From DUSC01 sp964371125 (GTDB lineage Bacteria > Pseudomonadota > Alphaproteobacteria > Rhizobiales > Rhizobiaceae): a DNA stretch of 30,128 bases. The stretch is from contig CAYJMY010000036.1 of assembly GCA_964371125.1 (NCBI GenBank), positions 1 to 30,128 of the forward strand, written 5' to 3'. Position numbers and translations under genes: made by a program. Below, one piece after another: positions 22,869-30,128 of this stretch. A model generated the notes under the pieces. It did not search any database. It was not told the DNA's origin and worked only from the letters and a program-made list of their open reading frames with translations. The first letter of the stretch is position 1; each line of letters opens with the position of its first letter.

Positions 22869-23486
22869 ATGGGCGGAACAGGGTTAACAAGCGGTGACTT
22901 CACCGAGAGCGAGGAGCCCTTCCGCCTGTTCGGCGAATGGCTCGCGGACGCAACGGCGCACGAGCCCAACGACCCGAACGCGGTGGCGCTCGCCACGGTC
23001 GACGAGGACGGACTGCCCAATGCGCGCATGGTGCTGCTGAAGGGATTCGACGCGGCCGGGTTCGTCTTCTACACGAATTTCGAAAGCGCCAAGGGCCGCG
23101 AGATCCTCGGCTCCCGCAAGGCGGCGATGTGCTTTCACTGGAAGTCGCTGCGCCGGCAGGTGCGGCTGCGCGGTCCGGTCGAGATCGTCGACGATGACGA
23201 GGCCGACGCCTACTTTGCCTCGCGCCCGCGCGGCAGCCGGATCGGGGCATGGGCGTCAAAGCAGTCGCGGCCGCTTGAGGGGCGTTTCGCGCTGGAGCGC
23301 GCCGTGGCCGAGTACACCGCCCGCCATGCGATCGGCGAAATTCCGCGGCCACCCTACTGGTCAGGCTTCCGCATCGTGCCGAGGACGATCGAATTCTGGC
23401 ACGACCGGCCGTTCAGGCTGCACGACCGCGTGGTCTTCTCGCGCCGCGACGACGGCGGATGGGACAGGACGCGGCTGTTCCCCTGA
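22869..23486 (+). CDS. pdxH: Pyridoxamine 5'-phosphate oxidase
   Basis: The product has 205 residues from ATG 22869. The frame is open far upstream, but family proteins begin near TGLTSGDFTE. This FMN enzyme oxidises pyridoxamine or pyridoxine phosphate to pyridoxal phosphate, the last step of vitamin B6 synthesis and salvage. Hallmarks include ARMVLLKGFD, FVFYTNFESAKG, CFHWKSLRRQVRLRG, SRPRGSRIGAWASKQS and the C-terminal FWHDRPFRLHDRV...RLFP. It diverges from the lipoprotein gene and ends 15 bp before the convergent GntR-type regulator. Confidence 0.95.
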   Translation: MGGTGLTSGDFTESEEPFRLFGEWLADATAHEPNDPNAVALATVDEDGLPNARMVLLKGFDAAGFVFYTNFESAKGREILGSRKAAMCFHWKSLRRQVRLRGPVEIVDDDEADAYFASRPRGSRIGAWASKQSRPLEGRFALERAVAEYTARHAIGEIPRPPYWSGFRIVPRTIEFWHDRPFRLHDRVVFSRRDDGGWDRTRLFP

Positions 23487-23501
23487 CGGCGGCAACAATC
23501 C

Positions 23502-24224
23502 TCAGGGCGCGAAAAAGGCGGGATGCTCGACTGCAAGCTTGGGCAGCGAGATGAGAATCTCCGACAGGTGTTCGCGCATGGCCGCCTCGGCGCGCTCGGG
23601 CGAATGCGCCGCGATCGCCGCGGCGACCGACCGGTGCTGGTCGATGATGACCTCGAGCGGCGTCGCCTGCGGCAGCGACAGGTAGCGCACGCGGTCCATC
23701 TGCGCCTTGAGCCCCTCAATGACCCGCCAGGCGTCGACGCAATCGGCGCTGCGCGCGATCGCCTGGTGGAAGGCCTCGTCCAGCCTGAGGAAGGCGACGT
23801 TGTCGCCGCTGGCGGCGACCGAGCGCTGGTCCTCGACGAGCGCGTCCATGCCGGCGATGTCGGCGGGTCGCGCCTCGGCGGCCGCCTTGCGTACGATCGC
23901 CACCTCGATCGCCTCGCGCAGAAAGCGGGCGTTCTCCACCTCGCGCTTCGAGATCAGGCGGACAAAGGTGCCGCGCTGCGGCCGTATCTCCACCAGCCCC
24001 GCCTCGGCGAGCTTGATGAAGGCTTCGCGGACCGGCTGGCGTGACACGCCGAGCTGGCGCGCGATCTCGGCTTCCGAGAGCGGATTGCCCGGGCGGAACT
24101 GCAATTGCACGATCGCCTGGCGGACGGTTTCATAGACCCGGCTGCCGATCGTCGCCTGGCGAAGCGCGCGGTTGTCGGAGTCCAGGGCCGGAAGTTCGTA
24201 GTCAAGCGTCATATTGACAGTCAT
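23502..24224 (-). CDS. GntR family regulator, FCD (FadR-type) subfamily
   Basis: The product has 240 residues. A GntR winged helix (about 28-92) contains PLSEAEIARQLGVSRQPVREAF and the wing RPQRGTFV. The helical FCD domain (about 98-225) has the usual metal or ligand residues in RLDEAFHQAIARSADCVDAWR and IIDQHRSVAAAI...MREHL. FCD regulators often respond to sugar acids, such as UxuR and ExuR for hexuronates, which fits the divergent TRAP transporter and uxuA. It is probably their repressor, released by a pathway intermediate. The start could be ATG 24224 or 24212. A TGACAGTCA palindrome overlaps this start, suggesting autoregulation. Confidence 0.9.
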   Translation of the reverse strand: MTVNMTLDYELPALDSDNRALRQATIGSRVYETVRQAIVQLQFRPGNPLSEAEIARQLGVSRQPVREAFIKLAEAGLVEIRPQRGTFVRLISKREVENARFLREAIEVAIVRKAAAEARPADIAGMDALVEDQRSVAASGDNVAFLRLDEAFHQAIARSADCVDAWRVIEGLKAQMDRVRYLSLPQATPLEVIIDQHRSVAAAIAAHSPERAEAAMREHLSEILISLPKLAVEHPAFFAP

Positions 24225-24238
24225 ATACTACCATACTA
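24215..24238. promoter_or_regulatory. Likely regulator-binding elements in the gntR-dctP divergent promoter
   Basis: The palindrome TGACAGTCA (24215-24223) overlaps the gntR start codon. Next to it is a direct repeat ATACTA-CC-ATACTA (24225-24238), with a related TACT soon after. The whole gap between gntR and dctP is only 66 bp, so these are the best candidate sites for the FCD regulator. Confidence 0.4.
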
Positions 24239-24290
24239 GCCTACTGAAAGCGGCAATCTGGATTTTCGGTCCGCGTTCTGGGAGGAACAC

Positions 24291-25265
24291 ATGAAGCACA
24301 CGTCATTGATGGCGTTCGTGGTCGGAGCCGTCGCGCTCTTTGCAGCACCCGCCTTTTCGGCAGACCACACGCTGAGCATCAACACCGCCCTTAACACCAA
24401 CGACCCGTTGTACAAAGGGCTGGAGAGCTTCCGCGACGCGGTCGCCGAGCGTTCCAAGGGCGCGATTGAAGTGAAGCTGTTCCCAAATTCGCAGCTCGGC
24501 CCCGACGAGGACGTACTCGAACAGGCCCGCGCCGGCGCGCCGGTGGCGGTGGTCGTCGACGGTGGCCGCCTCGCCGTCTTCCAGAAGGAATTCGGCGTGC
24601 TCGGCGCGCCCTATCTGGCGACGGGCTATACGGGCATACGCAAGGTGGTCACCTCGCCGCTCTTCGAGGAGTGGGTGAAGAAGCTGCACGACGCCTCGGG
24701 TCACCAGGTGCTGTCGTTCAACTGGTGGCAGGGCGAGCGGGAGCTGTGGACCAACAAGCCGATCACCAAGCCCGAGGATCTTGCCGGCATCCGCATGCGC
24801 ACGCCCGGTGCCCCGGTCTGGGTCGAGACGGTCAAGGCGATGGGCGCCACGCCGACGCCGATGCCTTACGCCGAAGTCTACTCGGCGCTGCAGCAGAACG
24901 TCATCGACGCTGTCGAGGCGCAGCTGCCAGCCGGCCGTGGCTCCAAGCTGTTCGAGGTCACCAAGTTCCTGGCCAAGACGCACCACATCAACCTGATCAC
25001 CGGCCTGGTGACCAGCGCCGGCTGGTATGACGGCCTGCCCGCCGAGCTGCAGACTATCCTGCGCGAGGAGGCGCTGAAGGCCGGCGACGTCGCCTCGCAC
25101 GGCACGGAAGACTCGCTCGCCAAGATCGAGGAAGAAATGAAGGCGGCTGGCATGACCGTTTCCGAGCCGGACCTGGCGCCGTTCCGCGCCGCGACCGCCG
25201 GCGTCTACGACACGCTCGGCTACGGCGAACTGCGCGACACGTTGCAGAAGATCGCCGCCGAGTAG
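24291..25265 (+). CDS. dctP: TRAP transporter periplasmic substrate-binding protein
   Basis: The product has 324 residues, with GGGAGGAACAC before the ATG and a signal peptide ending AAPAFSADH. The DctP fold is shown by the central LAGIRMRTPGAPVWVETVKAMGATPTPMPYAEVYSALQQNVIDAVE region, whose arginine after GI clamps the carboxylate of the ligand. Substrates of this family are organic acids. The adjacent mannonate dehydratase gene suggests a sugar acid such as glucuronate, galacturonate or mannonate. It hands its ligand to the DctQ-DctM membrane pair encoded next. A GC-rich hairpin after its stop codon could keep its mRNA more abundant than the permease part. Confidence 0.93.
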   Translation: MKHTSLMAFVVGAVALFAAPAFSADHTLSINTALNTNDPLYKGLESFRDAVAERSKGAIEVKLFPNSQLGPDEDVLEQARAGAPVAVVVDGGRLAVFQKEFGVLGAPYLATGYTGIRKVVTSPLFEEWVKKLHDASGHQVLSFNWWQGERELWTNKPITKPEDLAGIRMRTPGAPVWVETVKAMGATPTPMPYAEVYSALQQNVIDAVEAQLPAGRGSKLFEVTKFLAKTHHINLITGLVTSAGWYDGLPAELQTILREEALKAGDVASHGTEDSLAKIEEEMKAAGMTVSEPDLAPFRAATAGVYDTLGYGELRDTLQKIAAE

Positions 25266-25282
25266 ACATTGCCGCTCCGGCC

Positions 25283-25309
25283 GGGGGCGGCGCCGGGCGC
25301 CCCCCGCCC
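25283..25309 (+). promoter_or_regulatory. GC-rich hairpin between dctP and dctQ
   Basis: GGGGGCG (25283-25289) pairs with CGCCCCC (25298-25304), with an alternative pairing of GGGCGG and CCGCCC reaching 25309. No T-run follows. Such hairpins after binding-protein genes commonly slow 3' decay or weaken read-through. Confidence 0.5.
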
Positions 25310-25353
25310 AACCCGCAGCGGGGCGCGGCGCTGGTGTGGGCGGGCGCACCGCC

Positions 25354-25363
25354 NNNNNNNNNN
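25354..25363. other. Assembly gap (10 N) between dctP and dctQ
   Basis: Ten Ns lie in a very GC-rich intergenic stretch just downstream of the hairpin. No coding sequence is broken. The true spacing of dctP and dctQ is therefore unknown. Confidence 0.98.
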
Positions 25364-25395
25364 CCCCGCCTCCATCCGAGACGAGGGACGAGGCG

Positions 25396-25911
25396 ATGTT
25401 GAAGCGGCTCGCACAGATCGAATTCGCCGTCGCCGCCACGCTTCTCGGCGTGATCGTCGTGCTGGTCTTCTCGGCGGCGGTGATGCGCTTCTTCGGCCGC
25501 CCGCTGATCTGGTCGGTGGACATGGCGCAGCTCTTGTTCATCTGGCTGTGCTTCTTCGGCGCGACGAAGGCGATGCGCGAGAAGGGCCATCTCGGCATCG
25601 ATCTCATCGTGCGCCACCTTGGCGACCGGCGCCGCCTCGCGCTCGAGATCGCGCTTTCCCTCCTCATCCTCGTCTTCCTCGGGTTGCTCGCCTACGAGGG
25701 CTACAAGCTGACCATGCTGAACAGACAGCGGTTGTTCGGCGACAGCGGGCTCTCCTACGCCTGGGTGACGGCATCCGTGCCGATCGGCTGCCTGATGATT
25801 GCGGCGGCGCTGGTCAACAACCTCGTGCGCGCCGTCGCCGCGATGCGGGCCGGCACCGTCCAGTTCGTCTATTCGCGCGTCGACGGCGCCCAGCCTGTCT
25901 CGGAGCTCTGA
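25396..25911 (+). CDS. dctQ: TRAP transporter small permease subunit
   Basis: The product has 171 residues from ATG 25396, with GAGG upstream. Four hydrophobic helices lie at about 13-35, 48-64, 85-106 and 125-148. The family pattern of a conserved LIWSVDMAQLLFIWLCFFGATKAMREKGHLGIDLI region across helix 2 is clear. DctQ joins the large subunit in the inner membrane to import ligands delivered by the binding protein, using the sodium gradient. The TGA stop is one base before the dctM GTG start. Confidence 0.93.
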   Translation: MLKRLAQIEFAVAATLLGVIVVLVFSAAVMRFFGRPLIWSVDMAQLLFIWLCFFGATKAMREKGHLGIDLIVRHLGDRRRLALEIALSLLILVFLGLLAYEGYKLTMLNRQRLFGDSGLSYAWVTASVPIGCLMIAAALVNNLVRAVAAMRAGTVQFVYSRVDGAQPVSEL

Positions 25912-25912
25912 C

Positions 25913-27193
25913 GTGGCGCTGCTCACGATCGTCTTCTTCGCCCTGATGTTCCTCGGCGCGCCGGTTGCCTTCGCCATCGGCATCTCCGGCTTCATGTTCT
26001 TCGCCACCGATCCGACCATGCCGATGTCGATCGGCGTGCAGAAGATCGCCACGATGAGCCAGAGCTTTCCCCTGCTGGCGGTGCCGTTCTTCGTCTTCGC
26101 CGGCCACCTGATGAACGAGAGCGGCATCACCGACCGGCTGTTCCGCTTCTCCCACGTCGCCGTCGGCTGGATGGCCGGCGGGCTCGCGCAGGTGGCCATC
26201 GTGTTGTCGACGGTGATGGGCGGCGTTTCGGGTTCCGCCGTAGCCGACGCCGCCATGGAGGCGCGCATCCTCGGCCCGACGATGATTGCCAAGGGCTACG
26301 GCAAGGGTTTCTCGGCGGCGGCGATTGCGGTCGGATCGCTGATCACCGCGACCATCCCGCCGTCGATCGGGCTGATCCTCTACGGCTATGTCGGCAACGT
26401 TTCCATCGGGCGGCTGTTTGTCGCGGGCATCGTCCCCGGCCTGCTGATGATGGTCGCCCTGATGACGACCACCTACGTCATCGCCCGGCGGCGCAACTAC
26501 GTGGTCGCCGACAGCGAGCGGCCGACGCTCAGAGCACTCGCCGCGGCGACCTGGGGGGCGAAGTGGGCGCTGTTTTTCCCGGTCGCCCTGATCCTGACGA
26601 TCCGCGGCGGTGTCTTCACGCCCTCGGAAGTCGGCGCCTTCGCCGTGGTCTACGCCTTCCTCGTCGGGTTCCTCGCGCACCGGGAACTCGACTTCGAGAA
26701 GGTGAAACGCGCCTTCGCCCACGCCATCTCCGACATCGGCCTGATCATGATCATTATCCTGATGTCGGGCATGGTCGGCTTCGCCATCATATACCTGCAG
26801 GTACCGCAGGGCATTTCCGAATGGATGCTGACCGGCCTCGAGGAACCGCATCTGATCGTGCTGGTCATCCTCGTCTTCCTGCTCGTCGCCGGCCTGTTCA
26901 TCGAGAGCACCGTTCTGGTGCTGCTGCTCACGCCGATCTTCGTGCCGATCGTCACGCAGATCGGCATCGACCCGGTGCATTTCGGCATCCTGATGATGTC
27001 GATCGTGACTCTCGGCGGCATGACGCCGCCAGTCGGCGTGGCGATGTTCGCGGTGTGCTCGCTGATGAACGTGCGCATCGAGGAGTACACGGTCGAGGCA
27101 CTGCCGTTCATCGCCACCATAGTCGGCCTGATCGCCCTCCTCCTGTTCCTGCCCGGCGTCGTGCTGTGGCTGCCGAACCTGGCCTTCGGCTGA
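25913..27193 (+). CDS. dctM: TRAP transporter large permease subunit
   Basis: The product has 426 residues from GTG 25913, the usual DctM length, with a dozen or so hydrophobic segments along the whole protein. Diagnostic parts are FFALMFLGAPVAFAIGISG at the start, the VMGGVSGSAVADAAMEARIL loop, TATIPPSIGLILYG, and the repeat of this loop in the second half, MTPPVGVAMFAVCSLM. It is the sodium-coupled channel of the transporter. It starts one base after dctQ ends, so the two are translationally linked. The gap to uxuA is 31 nt. Confidence 0.95.
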   Translation: MALLTIVFFALMFLGAPVAFAIGISGFMFFATDPTMPMSIGVQKIATMSQSFPLLAVPFFVFAGHLMNESGITDRLFRFSHVAVGWMAGGLAQVAIVLSTVMGGVSGSAVADAAMEARILGPTMIAKGYGKGFSAAAIAVGSLITATIPPSIGLILYGYVGNVSIGRLFVAGIVPGLLMMVALMTTTYVIARRRNYVVADSERPTLRALAAATWGAKWALFFPVALILTIRGGVFTPSEVGAFAVVYAFLVGFLAHRELDFEKVKRAFAHAISDIGLIMIIILMSGMVGFAIIYLQVPQGISEWMLTGLEEPHLIVLVILVFLLVAGLFIESTVLVLLLTPIFVPIVTQIGIDPVHFGILMMSIVTLGGMTPPVGVAMFAVCSLMNVRIEEYTVEALPFIATIVGLIALLLFLPGVVLWLPNLAFG

Positions 27194-27224
27194 TACCGGT
27201 CGCGGGAACGAAGCGGAGCAACCG

Positions 27225-28433
27225 ATGAGACAGACGTGGCGATGGTTCGGTCCGGTCGACAAGGTGACGATCGCCGATGCGCGCCAGGCCGGCGCCGAGG
27301 GCATCGTCTCGGCGCTTCATCATGTGCCCTACGGCGCTGTGTGGACGCGTGACGAGATCGTCAGGCGAAAGGAAGAGGTGGCGCGGACGGCGGGCGGCGC
27401 CCCGAGCGGGCTCGCCTGGGAGGTGGTCGAGAGCCTGCCGGTGTCGGAGGCGATCAAGACGCAGACCGGCGACTGGCGGTCGCATTTGGCCAACTACCGG
27501 ACATCGCTGGAAAATCTCGCAGCCGAGGGCATCGAGGTCATCTGCTACAACTTCATGCCGGTGCTCGACTGGACGCGCACCGACCTTGCCTGGCGGGTCG
27601 GCCACGGCGGCACGACAATGCGCTTCGACCTCGTCGACTTCGTCGTCTTCGACATCCACATCCTCAAGCGGCGCGGGGCGGCCGAGGACTATGACCCTGG
27701 GGTTCTCGACCGGGCCGACGAAAGACAGGCCGCGATGGGCGATGCCGCGCTTGCCCGCCTTGGGTGCAGCGTCAACGCCGGCCTTCCCGGCGCCGCCGAG
27801 ACGGCGTCGCTCGACGAACTCCGCGTGCAACTCGACCGCTATTCGCAAATCGATGCCGACCGGCTGCGCCGCTCCTTCGTCGATTTCCTGTCCGAGGTCG
27901 TGCCGACGGCGGAGCGGCTGGGCTTGAGGCTCTGCTGCCACCCGGACGATCCGCCCTTCCCTCTGATGGGCCTGCCGCGGATCATGTCGACCGAAGAGGA
28001 CTATCGCCACATCCTGTCGGCCGTCGATAGCCCGGCCAACGGCATGACCTTCTGCACGGGCTCGCTCGGCGCGCGCCACGACAACGATCTGCCGGGGATC
28101 GTCCGCCGTCTCGGCGAGCGCATCCACTTCGTCCACCTGCGCAACGTGCGCAAGGAGGGTCCGGCGACGCCGTGCTCCTTCTACGAGGACGAGCACCTGG
28201 CCGGCGATGCCGACATGGTGGCGATCATCGACGCGCTGCTCGACGAGGAGGCGCGGCGACGGCGGGAAGGCCGCTGCGACGCGCTGATCCCGATGCGCCC
28301 GGACCACGGCCAGGACATCCTCGACGATTTGAAGCGCGGCGCGCAGCCCGGATATCCGGCGATCGGCCGGCTAAAGGGCCTCGCCGAACTACGCGGTGTC
28401 GAAAAGGCGTTGACGGCGGCGAAGCCGCTTTGA
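27225..28433 (+). CDS. uxuA: Mannonate dehydratase
   Basis: The product has 402 residues, family length, and begins QTWRWFGPVDKVTIADARQAGAEGIVSALHH. UxuA dehydrates D-mannonate to 2-keto-3-deoxygluconate in hexuronate breakdown. The metal and catalytic motifs are present: CCHPDDPPFPLMGLPRI, FCTGSLGARHDND, HFVHLRNV and RPDHG. It lies 31 nt after dctM with GGAG before its ATG, so uptake and this step are co-transcribed. No uxuB, uxaC or KDG kinase gene is in the window, so the rest of the pathway must lie elsewhere, or mannonate itself may be the imported substrate. Its stop codon is inside a terminator-like hairpin. Confidence 0.94.
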   Translation: MRQTWRWFGPVDKVTIADARQAGAEGIVSALHHVPYGAVWTRDEIVRRKEEVARTAGGAPSGLAWEVVESLPVSEAIKTQTGDWRSHLANYRTSLENLAAEGIEVICYNFMPVLDWTRTDLAWRVGHGGTTMRFDLVDFVVFDIHILKRRGAAEDYDPGVLDRADERQAAMGDAALARLGCSVNAGLPGAAETASLDELRVQLDRYSQIDADRLRRSFVDFLSEVVPTAERLGLRLCCHPDDPPFPLMGLPRIMSTEEDYRHILSAVDSPANGMTFCTGSLGARHDNDLPGIVRRLGERIHFVHLRNVRKEGPATPCSFYEDEHLAGDADMVAIIDALLDEEARRRREGRCDALIPMRPDHGQDILDDLKRGAQPGYPAIGRLKGLAELRGVEKALTAAKPL

Positions 28434-28441
28434 GCGGCTTC
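28421..28441. terminator. Hairpin covering the stop codons of convergent uxuA and the enoyl-CoA isomerase-like gene
   Basis: GAAGCCGCT (28421-28429) and AGCGGCTTC (28433-28441) are exact reverse complements with a 3-base loop. The uxuA TGA (28431-28433) sits in the loop and right arm, and the opposing stop (28440-28442) overlaps the right arm. No strong T-run follows on either side. Confidence 0.55.
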
Positions 28442-29192
28442 AGGCCTTCTTGCGCGACATGAAGGCGATGAAGGCCGCACGCGCCTCGTCGGACTTCAGC
28501 CGGGCGCGGAAATGCTCGCCTTCCTCGCGAATGCGTTCGACAACCGGCGTCCGGTCGCCGCGCATCAGGTCTCGGGCAATCTTCAGCGCCTCCGGCGGCT
28601 TAGCGGCGATCTCGCCTGCCGCGGCAAGCACCGCCGCTTCCAACTCCGCATCGTCGACGACCGCATAGATCAGCCCTGCATCTCTGGCGCGTTCGGCGGA
28701 GAAACCCTCTCCGAGCGCGAGCAGCGCGAAGGCCTGCTGGCGGCCAAGAACCTGTGGTGCGAGCAGGCTGGAGCCGGCTTCCGGAACCAAGCCGAGGTCG
28801 ACGAAGGGCGTGCGGAACACCGTACGCGGCGTGGCGAAAGTCAGGTCGCAGTGGAGGTTGATCGTCGTGCCGATACCGACGGCGATGCCGTCGACGCCGG
28901 AGACGATCGGCTTCTGCGAAAGTGCGAGCGCGCGCAGGAAGTCCCATACCTCAGTGCCGCCCTCCCCGCCCTGGGCGACAATCATGAAGTCGGCGAGGTC
29001 GTTGCCGGAGGAGAAAGCGCCAGGCACACCGAGGAAGACGTGGACGCGGATCGCGGGATCGGCGTCGCCGCCAGCCAGGGCGGCGGCCATCGTGGCGTAC
29101 ATTGCCCGGGTGATGGCGTTCTTCTTGTCCGGGCGGTTCATGCGGATGACCTGCACCGCGCCCTTGCGTTCGACGATCACGTGATCGGTCAT
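28440..29192 (-). CDS. Crotonase family protein, enoyl-CoA isomerase-like
   Basis: The product has 250 residues. The crotonase core shows MNRPDKKNAITRAMY, the oxyanion-hole segment FSSGNDLADF (60-69) and GIAVGIGTTINLHCDL. The catalytic region is FVDLGLVPEAGSSLLAP, with a single acid, Glu138. The FSSGNDL and PEAGSS versions resemble delta3-delta2-enoyl-CoA isomerases (ECI2-like) more than the two-glutamate hydratases. It may therefore shift double bonds in unsaturated fatty acids during beta-oxidation. The 30-bp gap from the upstream acyl-CoA dehydrogenase on the same strand suggests one transcript for fatty-acid breakdown. Confidence 0.85.
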   Translation of the reverse strand: MTDHVIVERKGAVQVIRMNRPDKKNAITRAMYATMAAALAGGDADPAIRVHVFLGVPGAFSSGNDLADFMIVAQGGEGGTEVWDFLRALALSQKPIVSGVDGIAVGIGTTINLHCDLTFATPRTVFRTPFVDLGLVPEAGSSLLAPQVLGRQQAFALLALGEGFSAERARDAGLIYAVVDDAELEAAVLAAAGEIAAKPPEALKIARDLMRGDRTPVVERIREEGEHFRARLKSDEARAAFIAFMSRKKA

Positions 29193-29222
29193 GATCCCCT
29201 CCCCCTGTTGTTGTAGCCCGGT

Positions 29223-30128
29223 TCAGCCGGCGATCAGCGCCGCGCCGGCGGCGGCGAGGCTGTCGGCGCCCTCGACGACGCGTTCCTTCAGCGCGCGGGT
29301 CTCGCCGACCATGTTGTCGGCGAAGAAGCGGCAGAGCGCGATGCGTTCCGGCGAGGAGCCGGCTAGCGCGCCGCGCGCGAGATAGGCGCCGCCCGCTGCC
29401 AGCGCGAAAAGGCGCAGATAGGGCGTGGCGCCGGCCAGCGCGGCCTCCATCCTGCCCTCGGCCATCGCCGCCTGCAGGAACCGGGTAGCTTCGTCGAGAT
29501 CGTCGAGCGCGGCGGCGAGCTTGCCAGGCGCCCGGCCGAGCTCGACGACGTTGGAGCCACGCAGTTCGTCCACGATCGCCTTCAGTTCGCCGATGTAGCC
29601 GTGGACATGCTCTCCGCCGGACTGGGGCAGCTTGCGCGCCACGAGATCGATCGCTTGGATGCCGTTGGTGCCTTCGTAGATCGGCGCGATGCGGGCATCG
29701 CGGAGCAGCGAAGCCGCGCCGGTTTCCTCGATGAAGCCCATACCGCCGTGGACCTGGATGCCCATCGAAGCGACTTCGACGCCGATATCGGTCGCATAGG
29801 CCTTGGCGATCGGAGTGAGCAGGTTGGCGCGCTCCTGCCAATGCGCCGACGCCCCGCCCTCGCTCACCCGCGCCATGTCGATGGCGTGGGCGCAGGCGTA
29901 GGCGATGGCCCGCGACGTGACGGTCATCGCCTTCATGGTGAGCAGCGTGCGCTTGACGTCGGCATGATGCACGATCGGCGCCATGCCCTCGCCGGCGAAG
30001 GACGCCGCCTTGCCCTGGCGGCGCTCGTTGGCGAAGGCAATCGCCCTCTGCGTCGCCGCTTCGGCGACCGCGACGCCCTGCATGCCGACGGCGAGGCGGG
30101 CATTGTTCATCATGGTGAACATGCAGGC
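29223..30128 (-). CDS. Acyl-CoA dehydrogenase, C-terminal half (5' cut by window)
   Basis: About 302 residues to the TGA at 29223-29225 are visible; the frame remains open to the window edge, so the N-terminal part is missing. The visible part starts in the middle helical region (MFTMMNNARLAVGMQG) and continues through GIQVHGGMGFIEETGAASLLRDARIAPIYEGTNGIQ, where the Glu before GTNGIQ is the usual catalytic base. A final helical domain of about 120 residues follows, as found in the larger acyl-CoA dehydrogenases of about 600 residues (DmdC-like). This FAD enzyme starts beta-oxidation by forming the trans-2 double bond. It leads into the isomerase-like gene. Confidence 0.9.
   Translation of the reverse strand, partial: ACMFTMMNNARLAVGMQGVAVAEAATQRAIAFANERRQGKAASFAGEGMAPIVHHADVKRTLLTMKAMTVTSRAIAYACAHAIDMARVSEGGASAHWQERANLLTPIAKAYATDIGVEVASMGIQVHGGMGFIEETGAASLLRDARIAPIYEGTNGIQAIDLVARKLPQSGGEHVHGYIGELKAIVDELRGSNVVELGRAPGKLAAALDDLDEATRFLQAAMAEGRMEAALAGATPYLRLFALAAGGAYLARGALAGSSPERIALCRFFADNMVGETRALKERVVEGADSLAAAGAALIAG

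Noticed and set aside
24303..25667. Minus-strand open frame of 454 codons opposite dctP and crossing the N-run
   Set aside because: It reads through an assembly gap, and dctP on the plus strand has a signal peptide, ribosome binding site and family motifs.
25814..27304. Minus-strand open frame of 496 codons opposite dctM
   Set aside because: The product is a His/Asp/Arg-rich low-complexity chain with no domain, while dctM on the other strand has clear family motifs and membrane segments.
1..30128. CRISPR array, insertion sequence, prophage or tRNA
   Set aside because: No regularly spaced repeats, transposase motifs, phage genes or tRNA-like cloverleaf sequences were noticed on either strand.

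Overview
This window (about 64% G+C by eye) reads as chromosome from an alphaproteobacterium of the Hyphomicrobiales, most like the Mesorhizobium/Phyllobacteriaceae group. The basis is the housekeeping gene order (HDAC-like/xseB/dxs/tlyA/rumA, then fabI/phosphatase/DUF1344/aroC/ribB, then DnaJ-like/lipoprotein/pdxH), the protein sequences, and CtrA-type TTAA-N7-TTAAC promoter motifs. No rRNA, tRNA, CRISPR array, insertion sequence or phage gene was seen. Two runs of 10 N (21925-21934 and 25354-25363) are assembly gaps, and one of them breaks a DnaJ-family gene.

Left end (1-2196, + strand): the last 48 codons of tldD, a 134-bp spacer with a 28-bp imperfect direct repeat, then a Fic adenylyltransferase whose stop codon overlaps the start of a CobB-type sirtuin. 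Next (9541-2201, - strand) is a long, tightly packed gene series: HDAC-like deacetylase, xseB, a low-GC zinc-ribbon DUF4145 gene, a pirin, dxs, a small secreted protein, tlyA and a RumA-type RNA methyltransferase. The DUF4145 gene sits 3 nt after xseB and 7 nt before the pirin gene and looks like a recent arrival.

Middle (9629-15840): a multipass membrane protein, then a signalling cluster. It holds a PAS-PAS-GGDEF-EAL protein with all c-di-GMP motifs intact, a divergent Crp-type regulator, and a soluble globin-coupled chemoreceptor. Both promoter regions of this cluster carry a full TTAA-N7-TTAAC motif, and the chemoreceptor promoter also has a perfect 9-4-9 inverted repeat. This suggests a CtrA-controlled module linking oxygen or redox sensing to motility and c-di-GMP.

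Right-centre (16030-23486): ribB fused to a GTP-cyclohydrolase-II-like domain that lacks its zinc cysteines, aroC, a DUF1344 periplasmic protein, a histidine phosphatase, fabI, a DUF1778-GNAT toxin-antitoxin pair with a 19-bp palindromic operator, the DnaJ-like gene, a 17-kDa-antigen-like lipoprotein and pdxH.

Right end (23502-30128): a GntR/FCD regulator diverges from a TRAP transporter (dctP, dctQ, dctM) and uxuA, a likely hexuronate or mannonate uptake and breakdown locus. It ends in a hairpin shared with convergent fatty-acid genes (enoyl-CoA isomerase-like, and an acyl-CoA dehydrogenase cut by the window edge). The overall picture is conserved housekeeping blocks with small accessory units inserted between them. 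No single large novel system is evident. The best leads are the CtrA-linked signalling cluster, the Fic-sirtuin pair and the DUF4145 insertion.
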